From Megasphaera hominis (GTDB lineage Bacteria > Bacillota > Negativicutes > Veillonellales > Megasphaeraceae), in assembly GCF_014269395.1 (NCBI RefSeq), contig NZ_JACOGK010000030.1, positions 1 to 37,012 on the forward strand: DNA of 37,012 nucleotides, written 5' to 3'. How positions within the stretch are numbered: the stretch's first letter is position 1; each line of letters opens with the position of its first letter. The notes below the pieces were generated by a model, which saw only the letters and a program-made list of their open reading frames with translations, did no database searches and had not been told where the DNA came from. The position numbers and the translations under genes are program-made. This document shows, piece after piece, positions 1 to 7,539 of this stretch.

Positions 1-257
1 TTGCGCGTCGCCTTGCGGCTCCTTCAAACGTGGTTCTCTACTTATGGCGTTCATATGTTTACATTGTTCAGTTTTCAAAGGTCATCGTGTCGTCTTGCGG
101 CGACCTGTATATCTTATCAGGATTCATGCGGCTTGTCAAGCAGTTTTTTTAAGTTTTTTTAAACTTATTTGTCCACTCGACACACTACATTCAGGGATTT
201 TTGTTTGCCCTCACCTGACAGCTATTGAAGTATATCATTTGCTCCCTTCTCTGTCAA
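1..257 (-). promoter_or_regulatory. Tandem rRNA-operon promoters and boxA leader
   Basis: Read on the minus strand, two strong sigma-A promoters lie in tandem. The upstream one has TTGACA (252-257), a 17-bp spacer and TATACT (229-234). The downstream one has TTGACA (134-139), 17 bp and TAAGAT (111-116). About 25 bases after the second start region is TGACCTTTGAAAACTGAACA (65-84), which matches the boxA antitermination leader found before 16S genes in Firmicutes. The RNA gene itself (16S or a leading tRNA) would begin beyond base 1 and is not in the window. The assignment rests on the boxA match and the two consensus promoters. Confidence 0.75.
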
Positions 258-582
258 GCACTTTTTTTGAAGAACTTTTAAAACAGAAAAAGACAATAGC
301 AAACACACTGACACACAGTAAAAAGACACAAAAAAATAGAACTTGCACTTCTTGCTTATTCATTCTTTCGCACGTCCGCAATAGCTAATACATATATGTT
401 AGCACCAAATCTAGCACTCGTCAAGGCAGAGTGCGAAAAGGAATTGCCTTTTCTTATACGGGATATGCATACGAAAGCAACAAAAAGCGACAAGCTTGCG
501 CACTGGACACGGTTTCATATGCGTTTCCTCTTTTTCCTTTCCGTTAACGTGTACGGAAAGGACGGTGTATCACGTATATATA
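258..582. other. Intergenic stretch without a supported gene
   Basis: I see no gene here. The open frames lack a ribosome binding site and have no recognisable product. A short perfect hairpin (CCTTTCCGT at 536-544 with ACGGAAAGG at 553-561) has no T-tract in either direction. Confidence 0.5.
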
Positions 583-625
583 AAAAAATTACAAGACCCG
601 TCACCGAAGAGGTCACGGGTCTTGT
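583..625 (-). terminator. Rho-independent terminator of the reductase gene
   Basis: A perfect 11-bp stem (ACAAGACCCGT at 591-601 with ACGGGTCTTGT at 615-625) is followed on the minus strand by AATTTTTTT. It lies about 50 bases after the stop of the minus-strand reductase. Confidence 0.85.
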
Positions 626-675
626 AGCCAAAGTCCGAAGCGTTGCCGACTTTTTCACATTATATAAGATTAGAA

Positions 676-2598
676 TTAGAGTTCCAATGCCGTATAGAAG
701 CCTTCGCTAATGGCATTCCAGGCGTTGTTCGGAGCTTTGACGGCGTCGCCAATGACTCTGACGTCGTAGCCTGCGGCCTTGATGGTTTCGCCCAGTTCTT
801 TGTTCGGGCGGGAGCCTACGGCGAGGACTACTGTGTCGGCCGGGATTTCTTCGTTCGTTTTACCAGAGACGACGACGCTGCCGTCTTTGATTTCTTGTAC
901 AGTCGTGCCGGTGCAGACGCGGACTTTATGCTGGTCCAGGTCTTCCAGGAGGCCCCAGCGGGGTACGATGACTTCGTCTGTAGCAATTTCGTCGAGCATT
1001 TCTACGAGCGTGACCTGACGCAGGTTGAGGGCCAGGTGGTTGGCTGTTTCGGCGCCTACGTCACCGCCGCCGATGACGACGACGCGGCTGCCTGTATTGA
1101 CCTTGCCGGCGAGGACGTCGTTGGCTGTGACGACGTGGGCTTTGTCAGAGCCGGGAATTTTCTTCGGTACAATCGGTGTAGCGCCGTTGGCAGCAATGAT
1201 GACGTCCGGCTTGAGGGAGTCTACGAGTTCAGGCGTAACTTCTGTTTCCAGGACGACCTGGACACCAAGCTTTTCCAGTTCATGGAGCTGCCATACAGTG
1301 AAGGTTGTGATTTCACCTTTTCCGGGCGGAATGGCTGCCAAGCGGAAGGCACCGCCGGCCCAGCGCTCTTTTTCAAAGACCTTGACGTCGTGACCGCGTT
1401 TGGCTGCATAAATGGCTGCTTCTAAGCCTCCCGGGCCGGCGCCGATGACGAGGACTTTCTTGGGGTCCGTCGTTTTTTCCAGGGTGATTTCGCTTTCCAT
1501 ACCCAGGAACGGGTTGAGAATGCAGGCACCTGGAACGTTTTGCATGAGATTGCCGACACAGCCGTGATGACAGCCGATACAGGTGCGGATGTCGTCGAAG
1601 CGGCCTTCTTTGGCTTTGACCGGTGTGTACGGGTCTGTCAGGGACTGACGGCCGAAGGCGATCATGTCGGCTTTGCCACTGGCCAGGACGGCTTCGGCTA
1701 CGCGGGGATCATTGTAGCGGCCTACGGAAAGGACCGGGAGTGTCGTGATTTTTTTCACTTCCGCAGCCAAATCAGCAATCCATGCATGACGAGTAAACAT
1801 TGAAGGAATGACGGCGTTGAAGGAACGATATACGCCGGCTGTAGCGTTGATGTAGCTGATGCCTGCTTCTTCAAGGTACGGTACGATGGCTTTTGTGTCT
1901 TCAATAGTGCGGCCGCCAGTGACGAATTCGTCGCAAGAGATACGATAGCCGACGATAAAGTCTTCGCCACATTTGCGGCGGATGTCACGGATGATTTCCT
2001 GGGCAAAGCGGATGCGGTTCTGCAAGGGGCCGCCGTATTGGTCGGTCCGTTTATTAGAATATGGCGACATGAACTGGGCAATGAGGTAGCCGTGGCCGCC
2101 GTGGATTTCGATGCCATCAAAGCCTGCTTCCTTGGCACGACGGGCACAATCACCGAAGTTGGAAACAGTTTCCTGGATTTCTGCCAGTGTCATTTCATGG
2201 GGCATATCCGGGCTGAAGGGACAGGGAATGGCCGACGGGGCCCATGGTGCCTGGCCGATGACAGCTGCGCTAGTCTGACGGCCGGCGTGGTAAATCTGGG
2301 CGATGATGACTGTATCATGCTGATGGATACGGTCCGTAAAAGCTTTAAAGCCCGGGATTTGGTCATCATTCCAGAGGCCTGGCAGGTTTTTGAAGCCTTT
2401 GCCTAAGGGAGATACGGCGAAATCTTCCGTGATGATCATACCGAAGCCGCCTTTGGCTTTCGTTTCGTGGTAGGCCGTAAAGCGTTCCGTACAGGTACCG
2501 TCTTCATTGCAGTAGTTCATGACCATGGCCGGGACGACCATGCGGTTTTTCAGTCGTTTTCCATTAACCAGGAGCGGGCTGAAGAGATGTTTCAACAT
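676..2598 (-). CDS. NADH:flavin oxidoreductase / 2,4-dienoyl-CoA (enoate) reductase family
   Basis: A 640-residue three-domain flavoenzyme of the old-yellow-enzyme / FadH / 2-enoate reductase family. It probably reduces an activated C=C bond with NAD(P)H via FAD, an iron-sulfur cluster and FMN in the cytoplasm. Seen: an N-terminal FMN TIM barrel with HGGHGY near residue 166; a 4Fe-4S cysteine set CIGCHHGC (340-347) plus Cys359; a dinucleotide fold GAGPGG near 386; and a second nucleotide fold GGGDVG near 510. I chose the ATG at 2598 because the family homology begins there (MLKHLFSP) and AAGAAAGGG precedes it; an upstream in-frame ATG at 2667 lies inside the operator region. It is divergent from a TetR gene and carries its operator-like palindromes. 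The substrate is unknown; a dienoyl-CoA, enoate or xenobiotic alkene is possible. Confidence 0.88.
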   Translation of the reverse strand: MLKHLFSPLLVNGKRLKNRMVVPAMVMNYCNEDGTCTERFTAYHETKAKGGFGMIITEDFAVSPLGKGFKNLPGLWNDDQIPGFKAFTDRIHQHDTVIIAQIYHAGRQTSAAVIGQAPWAPSAIPCPFSPDMPHEMTLAEIQETVSNFGDCARRAKEAGFDGIEIHGGHGYLIAQFMSPYSNKRTDQYGGPLQNRIRFAQEIIRDIRRKCGEDFIVGYRISCDEFVTGGRTIEDTKAIVPYLEEAGISYINATAGVYRSFNAVIPSMFTRHAWIADLAAEVKKITTLPVLSVGRYNDPRVAEAVLASGKADMIAFGRQSLTDPYTPVKAKEGRFDDIRTCIGCHHGCVGNLMQNVPGACILNPFLGMESEITLEKTTDPKKVLVIGAGPGGLEAAIYAAKRGHDVKVFEKERWAGGAFRLAAIPPGKGEITTFTVWQLHELEKLGVQVVLETEVTPELVDSLKPDVIIAANGATPIVPKKIPGSDKAHVVTANDVLAGKVNTGSRVVVIGGGDVGAETANHLALNLRQVTLVEMLDEIATDEVIVPRWGLLEDLDQHKVRVCTGTTVQEIKDGSVVVSGKTNEEIPADTVVLAVGSRPNKELGETIKAAGYDVRVIGDAVKAPNNAWNAISEGFYTALEL

Positions 2599-2648
2599 GC
2601 AAATGCACACCCTTTCTTCTTGCAGACAATAAGATAATTTTAGTAGAT

Positions 2649-2737
2649 TGACCGTAGGGTCATTCATTGCCTATAGGATACTCAAAAATGACCCACGAGT
2701 CAATAGTATTTCGAGAGAAAGATTGACTCATAAGTCA
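2649..2737. promoter_or_regulatory. Three TetR-type 14-bp operator palindromes and reductase promoter
   Basis: Three copies of TGAC(C/T)-N4-(A/G)GTCA lie at 2649-2662, 2689-2702 and 2724-2737. The first and third have perfect half-sites. The reductase promoter on the minus strand reads TTGACT (2698-2703), 17 bp, TATCCT (2675-2680), so the middle palindrome covers its -35. The rightmost palindrome overlaps a TTGACT that could be the -35 of the TetR gene. The likely ligand-responsive repressor is the adjacent TetR protein; this assignment is inferred from position and symmetry. Confidence 0.75.
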
Positions 2738-2847
2738 TTTGTATAACATAGGCTAGAGTATGCGTTTTTGAGAAGGGAAATTTCTTGTCACTTTTCCTAC
2801 AATGGATTACTATATAAGAGAATACTCATACTAAGGGGGGCGTATAC

Positions 2848-3432
2848 ATGGCATTATCCAAGGAAAGACAGCAGGAAATCCATGAAACACGAAAAGAACA
2901 AATCTTATTGGCTGCCAGTAAGATTTTTGATCAGAAAGGCTTTGCAAATACAAAAATTACGGATATTGCCGAAGAGGCCGAGATCAGCAAGGGGCTCGTA
3001 TACCGGTATTTCAAGTCGAAGGAGGAAATTCTCTTCTCGCTTACGGATAATTTGAAGCACTGCATTGATGAGTGTGCGGCCCAGCCGACGGCTCGTGCAG
3101 GCATCCGCCTTTTCGGCATGCGTCTGCTTTCGTATCCTTATTACGAGGATTATATTCCACCGTTTCGCATTTTTTTTACGGCTATGATCCGCGATGGTGT
3201 CCATGTGGATAGTCCTGAGTTTCCCGTAGCGGAAGACTTTGGCCGCACGTACTTTGGTGCACTCTTCCGACAGGGCCAGGAGCAGGGTGAGTTTCGCAAC
3301 GGCGATCCGGAGGAATTCGGCGATATATACTGGAAATATTTATTAGGCAGTCTCGCTCTTATGAGTCCTGAAAAGGAAGGCAAAACGTACACGCCTAACT
3401 TAGACCCGGTACTCCAGCTTTTCGACAAGTAA
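2848..3432 (+). CDS. TetR/AcrR family transcriptional regulator
   Basis: A 194-residue regulator. The N-terminal TetR helix-turn-helix spans about residues 17-65, with the typical ITDIAEEAEISKG and LVYRYFKSKEEIL signatures. The rest is the variable ligand-binding helical domain. The start ATG follows the strong ribosome binding site AAGGGGGG. It is transcribed away from the flavin reductase, and the shared intergenic region has three copies of one palindrome, so it very probably represses both the reductase and itself until a small molecule binds. The ligand cannot be read from the sequence. Confidence 0.9.
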   Translation: MALSKERQQEIHETRKEQILLAASKIFDQKGFANTKITDIAEEAEISKGLVYRYFKSKEEILFSLTDNLKHCIDECAAQPTARAGIRLFGMRLLSYPYYEDYIPPFRIFFTAMIRDGVHVDSPEFPVAEDFGRTYFGALFRQGQEQGEFRNGDPEEFGDIYWKYLLGSLALMSPEKEGKTYTPNLDPVLQLFDK

Positions 3433-3447
3433 ATACAGTAGCCACAC

Positions 3448-3497
3448 AAAAAACGAATCTGATATGCTCTCATGATGAGATATCAGATTCGTTTTTT
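3448..3497. terminator. Bidirectional terminator between convergent genes
   Basis: AAAAAACGAATCTGATAT (3448-3465) pairs with its perfect complement at 3480-3497. A-tract and T-tract flank the stem, so it can end transcription of both the TetR gene (+) and the serine hydrolase gene (-). Confidence 0.9.
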
Positions 3498-3502
3498 ATT
3501 GC

Positions 3503-4477
3503 TTATTGCGCATACACAGCGCCAATAGTCTTGGCTACCTCTTTCATAGTCCGGATGGTTAAGTAGCGGCTAAATATATCGTCGTCCATGATGCAAAGGA
3601 TGAGTGGTTCGTCGTGTCGCAGGATGATGCCGCCGTCGTCATACAGACCGTCGAGTTCGCCCGTTTTATGAGCAATGCGCGCCTCAGGAAAGGCTGCGGG
3701 GAAGCATTCTCTATCAGTCTGGCCAAAGAGGCAGTCCAGCATAAAGGGCCGCGACGCCGGTGACATGTCCTCTTGCCGCCAGAGGCGTGTAAAATAGCGG
3801 CCCAGGTCGTTGACGGAGGTCATATTTTCCCGGCCCGCTTGCATAGCTTCTGTATCCATCATCTTTCGGGCCAGCCGGGTATCACTATAGCCGTGATTGC
3901 CTATATATGTATTAATAGCATCCATGCCCAGGCGGTCGATCATGAGATTCGTCGCCGTATTGTCGCTTTCGGTAATCATAAGGGTCAGTACTTGGCGCAC
4001 GGGAATGGCTGAACCATTAGGCCAGCCGCTGAAAACGCCGGCACCGCCAACCTTATCGGAGCCGTGCAGGGTCAGCGTTTCGTCGAGGGACAAGGTCTGG
4101 TGCTCTACATCAGACATGGCCTTTTCCAGAATGAACACCTTGATCATACTGGCCGAGCGCATAGGACGGGACTGATAACTAAAAGGCTGGCTGTCGCGGT
4201 TAGGATAAAAGGCAAAAACCGCGTACTTTTCGTGCTCCCGGCCTAACAGGCCCGGCAGTTTTTCTTCCAGTTGCGCATGCCACGCCGTTTGTACGTGCTC
4301 CTTTTCTGCATTCTGTGCCGCATCAGCCGTTTCATCAGGCGCGCCGTTTTCAGCCTGTTCCGGTGGTGCTACTGCTGCCGGCACATCGACCCTGCTCCAG
4401 CCAAGGAAAAACAACGCGCACAGACCTATGAGTAACAGGCCTGCCAGACATAGCCTTTTTATGAACAGCCGGCTCAT
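3503..4477 (-). CDS. Class-A beta-lactamase-fold serine hydrolase, membrane-anchored
   Basis: A 324-residue protein of the beta-lactamase2 / penicillin-interacting serine hydrolase group. An N-terminal hydrophobic segment (about 9-27) anchors or exports it, followed by an Ala/Glu-rich linker (35-60). The catalytic motifs are S110-M-I-K113 (SxxK), S171-D-N173 (SDN) and K271-T-G273 (KTG). The omega-loop glutamate that class A enzymes use for deacylation is not clearly identifiable; E210 falls near the expected place. It may be a cell-wall peptidase or peptidoglycan-interacting hydrolase rather than a resistance enzyme. Its start overlaps the stop of the upstream zinc-ribbon gene by 4 bases (ATGA), so the two are translationally coupled. 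Confidence 0.82.
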   Translation of the reverse strand: MSRLFIKRLCLAGLLLIGLCALFFLGWSRVDVPAAVAPPEQAENGAPDETADAAQNAEKEHVQTAWHAQLEEKLPGLLGREHEKYAVFAFYPNRDSQPFSYQSRPMRSASMIKVFILEKAMSDVEHQTLSLDETLTLHGSDKVGGAGVFSGWPNGSAIPVRQVLTLMITESDNTATNLMIDRLGMDAINTYIGNHGYSDTRLARKMMDTEAMQAGRENMTSVNDLGRYFTRLWRQEDMSPASRPFMLDCLFGQTDRECFPAAFPEARIAHKTGELDGLYDDGGIILRHDEPLILCIMDDDIFSRYLTIRTMKEVAKTIGAVYAQ

Positions 4478-5271
4478 AGCGTTATATGGTATTGCTGTGT
4501 CAGATCATAATATTTCGTTTGATAGTCATCGTAGAGATCATTGCCACGGGAAAACTGAGACCTATCGCCCCGTGCCCCATTGAGCATGCAATCCGTCCGC
4601 GCTACTTCCAACCGCAGGAGCTCGTTGATCTGGTCGATCACCTTTTGATCCTTAGGCTGGGGCATGTTGGCCAAGAGTTCTCTCGTATTGTCAATATGCC
4701 TTAAAATATCATTATGTCTGTACATGACCTGTCCCATTGTAGCATTACCGGAATTAATCAGGCCAGCCATACTCGACATACCGTTTTCAATCTCTTCCAT
4801 TTGGCTCAACGCCTTTTTGATGTATTTTGCCGTCGCAGCTGCATTGGCTGCATTTTCTTTGTCTTTCTGTGCCTGCGCCGCTTTTTCCGCTTCTTCACGC
4901 TGGGCCTTGGCAGCCGCTTCGGTTTCGGCCTGTTTTTGCTGCAGCTGCTGAATGGTCTGCTGTTGCTGGTCGTAATGATAGTAGGCACCGCCGCCAATGG
5001 CGATGAGCAAAGCAGCAATGAGGCCGCCAATGAGGGGACGTTTGTCGAAACCGCCAGACTGTTTAGGCGGTTCCTGCGCTGCGTCATACGGATTTTCAGC
5101 CTGCGGCGGCACGGTCTGTCCTGCGTGAGGTTCGTTTTCATAGACCGATGCGGGAGGAGTGACTGGTGATTCCTGCGGTGCTGCTTCCGTATTGACCGGG
5201 GCACCACAGGACGTGCAGAATTTTACGCCTGGCTCTAAGGGTCTGCCACATTTTCTACAAAATTTTGCCAT
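4474..5271 (-). CDS. Zinc-ribbon membrane protein with periplasmic coiled coil
   Basis: A 265-residue protein. The N-terminal zinc ribbon has FCRKCGRP and FCTSCGAP, giving two CxxC knuckles within residues 4-24. A Pro/Glu-rich linker follows, then one membrane helix (about 79-98), a Gln/Glu/Ala-rich coiled coil (100-150) and a C-terminal helical domain. Such cytosolic zinc-ribbon plus single-helix proteins are widespread in Firmicutes and mostly uncharacterised. The coupled downstream gene is a cell-wall-type serine hydrolase, which suggests a shared envelope role. The start ATG follows GGAGACTAACGGAA. Confidence 0.75.
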   Translation of the reverse strand: MAKFCRKCGRPLEPGVKFCTSCGAPVNTEAAPQESPVTPPASVYENEPHAGQTVPPQAENPYDAAQEPPKQSGGFDKRPLIGGLIAALLIAIGGGAYYHYDQQQQTIQQLQQKQAETEAAAKAQREEAEKAAQAQKDKENAANAAATAKYIKKALSQMEEIENGMSSMAGLINSGNATMGQVMYRHNDILRHIDNTRELLANMPQPKDQKVIDQINELLRLEVARTDCMLNGARGDRSQFSRGNDLYDDYQTKYYDLTQQYHITL

Positions 5272-5624
5272 TTCCGTTAGTCTCCTTCATTTCTTATTCG
5301 TCTAACTGCTCCGCTACAGGCAACATATTATAGTATATAAAAACAGGATACGGCTGCACCGTACGCGGGTCCTACAGGGAAAGAGGAAATTCACGTCATG
5401 CGTTCCTTTTTGATTATTTCAGCTAATAGTCAACTATTTTCCGTATTTCTTGTTCTGATACGCTTCACACGGTAAAGCAAGGCAATTGCAAAGGAACGCT
5501 GTCGTGCCTACACCACTTCTGTTCTAGTCTAAAGTATATCCTGCTTATACTCTTTCTGCAATATAAGAGGTTATTTTTTGAACAGAATGCATCTCTTCGC
5601 GTCACGGCACACCCGGTTCCGATT
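5272..5624. other. Intergenic region, no gene seen
   Basis: About 350 bases between two minus-strand genes. A TATAAT-like hexamer (minus strand, near 5330) without a good -35 probably belongs to the zinc-ribbon gene. TACGG-CTGCA-CCGTA near 5350 is a small inverted repeat. Nothing else is convincing. Confidence 0.4.
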
Positions 5625-6491
5625 TCACTCCCGATTCTTCTGGCGGAATTTGCCTGGCGAAATTCCCTTTTGCCGTCGAAAGGTCTTGATGAAATAGCTC
5701 AAATTATTGAAGCCGCAGGCATAGGCAATATCTGTAATGGATGCGTCTGTATAGGCGAGCTTCACGCAGGCCTGGTCGATACGGAAGCGGTTCAAATATT
5801 CAATGGGTGTAAATTTCGTCAGGTTTTGGAAGACCTTGCAGAAGTAATTGGGCGACAGGCCCGCTGCATTGGACAGGTCCGCCAGGGTAAGGGCCGTGCT
5901 GTATTTTTCATCGATAAGGCGGAAGGCATTTTTCAGTTTCTGCAACTGGGCAAAGCTGCTTTCTACAGGCTCTACGGCGACGGTCGTATATTGCTTTTCC
6001 TGGATAATAAGGCCAAACACCGTATAGAGAAGGCCTATGACGATGAGTTCATAGCCGGGCTGGTGTTGCTGAAACTGGTTAAAGAGAGCCGGAATGACAG
6101 CAGACAGCTTCTGATCGTCCGGCGTGAAATGGTTGCGGACGCGCAGGGTATGGGAAAAAATCTGGTCCAGATTCGCCGCATGGTAGTTCGCCGGCAGAAG
6201 GAGTTTTTGCGGATCAAAGACGAGGCATTCGTATACGGTGTCATCAGAGTCGACGACGCCGCCATGAACGATGCCGTCACTGACGAAGACAATATCGCCG
6301 GGTACCATATGGATTGTCTCATCGTTGAGGGAAATGGTAAAGCCGCCGTGGAGGATATGGATGAGTTCATATTCCATGTGCCAATGATAGGGCATGTTGA
6401 AGCGAGGATGATATTTCTCTACATGATAGAAGCCAATAGGAAAGTCAAAGCGGCCGCGCTGCATAATTTCGTGATAGCTTTCGTGTTCCAT
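5625..6491 (-). CDS. AraC family regulator with cupin sensor domain
   Basis: A 288-residue regulator. The N-terminal cupin-like sugar-sensing domain (about 20-110) contains HMEYELIHILHGG and a PGDIVFV stretch. The C-terminal pair of AraC helix-turn-helix motifs (about 190-285) includes LADLSNAAGLSPNYFCKVF and ITDIAYACGFNNLSYFIKTF. It is divergent from an L-fucose dehydrogenase, permease and lactonase operon, so it is the likely activator of that operon in response to fucose or a related deoxy-sugar. The inducer is inferred from the neighbours only. Confidence 0.88.
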   Translation of the reverse strand: MEHESYHEIMQRGRFDFPIGFYHVEKYHPRFNMPYHWHMEYELIHILHGGFTISLNDETIHMVPGDIVFVSDGIVHGGVVDSDDTVYECLVFDPQKLLLPANYHAANLDQIFSHTLRVRNHFTPDDQKLSAVIPALFNQFQQHQPGYELIVIGLLYTVFGLIIQEKQYTTVAVEPVESSFAQLQKLKNAFRLIDEKYSTALTLADLSNAAGLSPNYFCKVFQNLTKFTPIEYLNRFRIDQACVKLAYTDASITDIAYACGFNNLSYFIKTFRRQKGISPGKFRQKNRE

Positions 6492-6671
6492 AAGGATGCA
6501 TTTCTCCTTTCATCATAATATTGTTACAAAAAATCGTAAAATAAGTACATTTTTAAGGTATAAGTAATTCTTAATCTTAAAATAATTATATTTATGGATA
6601 GTATACCACAAGAAAATGCAAAATCCTAATGCTATACTATGTGTATGAGCAAAAGAGATACTTAAAATCTT

Positions 6672-6711
6672 AATCATGCATGATTCTCAACGTAAGCAAT
6701 TGAACTATACT
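6672..6711 (+). promoter_or_regulatory. Candidate promoter and palindromic operator of the fucose operon
   Basis: A perfect 14-bp palindrome AATCATGCATGATT (6672-6685) lies just upstream of TATACT (6706-6711). No consensus -35 is present at 17 bp, as is usual for promoters that need an activator. Downstream is the AAGAAAGGGTGG ribosome binding site of the dehydrogenase gene. The AraC link is inferred from position. Confidence 0.4.
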
Positions 6712-6744
6712 ACATTCGCATAGTTAAGAAAGGGTGGTCGTATT

Positions 6745-7521
6745 ATGGATTTGCAGTTAAAAGGTAAAATCGTACTCGTTTCCGGCGGTGGCGCCGGCAT
6801 CGGCAGTGGTATCGTCGTTTCTCTCGTCAAAGAAGGCGCTGTTCCGGTTATCTTAACACGTTCGGACAAACCGGAATTCAAAAAAGAATTGGATGCCATG
6901 GGTGCTGATTACGAATTCCATCTCATCGATTTGAATAATACAGATGAAATCAAACCGATTGTCGACGACGTAGCCAACCGGCGCGGTGGTATCTTTGGCG
7001 TCGTCAACAATGCCGGCTGTAATGATAATAAAGCCATTGAAGACACGACGTGGCAGGAATTTGAAACCAGCCTCCACGGCAATTTAACTCATTACTATGA
7101 ACTCGTCCGGGCAGCCCTTCCCTACCTCATTGAAAGCAAGGGCGCTATTCTCAACATTTCCTCCAAAACGGCCCTTACAGGTCAGGGCAAGACCAGTGCC
7201 TACGCCGCTGCCAAAGGCGCAATCCTCGGTCTGACACGGGAATGGGCTGCCGCCTTTTTGCAGTATGACATTCGCGTCAACGCCATCGTCGTCAGCGAAT
7301 GCTGGACACCGCTCTACGCCAAATGGATCAAGACCTTCGACGATCCGGAAGCGCGTAAGCAGGTCATTACAGACAAAATTCCCTTGGAACACCGCTTTAC
7401 ATCGATCGAAGAAATCGGTGACGCTACGGTCTTCCTCCTCTCGCCAAAAGCTTCGCATACGACGGGCCAGTGGGTATTCGTCGACGGCGGCTATGTACAC
7501 CTCGACCGCGCGTTAACGTAG
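6745..7521 (+). CDS. SDR family L-fucose dehydrogenase
   Basis: A 258-residue short-chain dehydrogenase. Seen: the cofactor motif GGGAGIG (residues 14-20), NNAG (88-91), and catalytic Ser140, Tyr153 and Lys157 (YAAAK). The C-terminal VDGGYVHLDRAL stretch and the WTPLYAKWIKTF segment are typical of the L-fucose dehydrogenase subgroup of SDRs. The expected reaction is L-fucose + NAD(P)+ to L-fucono-lactone. A FucP-type permease and a lactonase-type amidohydrolase follow with 12-18 base gaps, which fits the oxidative (non-phosphorylating) L-fucose route. Substrate specificity (fucose versus arabinose, galactose or rhamnose) is inferred. Confidence 0.8.
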   Translation: MDLQLKGKIVLVSGGGAGIGSGIVVSLVKEGAVPVILTRSDKPEFKKELDAMGADYEFHLIDLNNTDEIKPIVDDVANRRGGIFGVVNNAGCNDNKAIEDTTWQEFETSLHGNLTHYYELVRAALPYLIESKGAILNISSKTALTGQGKTSAYAAAKGAILGLTREWAAAFLQYDIRVNAIVVSECWTPLYAKWIKTFDDPEARKQVITDKIPLEHRFTSIEEIGDATVFLLSPKASHTTGQWVFVDGGYVHLDRALT

Positions 7522-7539
7522 GGTAAGGAGGTAGTTATT

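Noticed and set aside
44..388. 114-codon open frame across the rRNA promoters
   Set aside because: It overlaps the promoter and boxA elements, lacks a Shine-Dalgarno site and has no protein-like features.
643..1425. 260-codon plus-strand open frame antisense to the flavin reductase
   Set aside because: It is opposite well-conserved FAD/NAD domains, and its product is compositionally odd with no recognisable motif.
2599..2667. Upstream 23-codon extension of the flavin reductase
   Set aside because: The extra residues have no family homology and the ATG at 2667 lies beside an operator palindrome, upstream of the better ribosome binding site.
5670..6518. 282-codon plus-strand open frame antisense to the AraC gene
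   Set aside because: The minus strand holds an unmistakable AraC regulator; the plus frame has no ribosome binding site.
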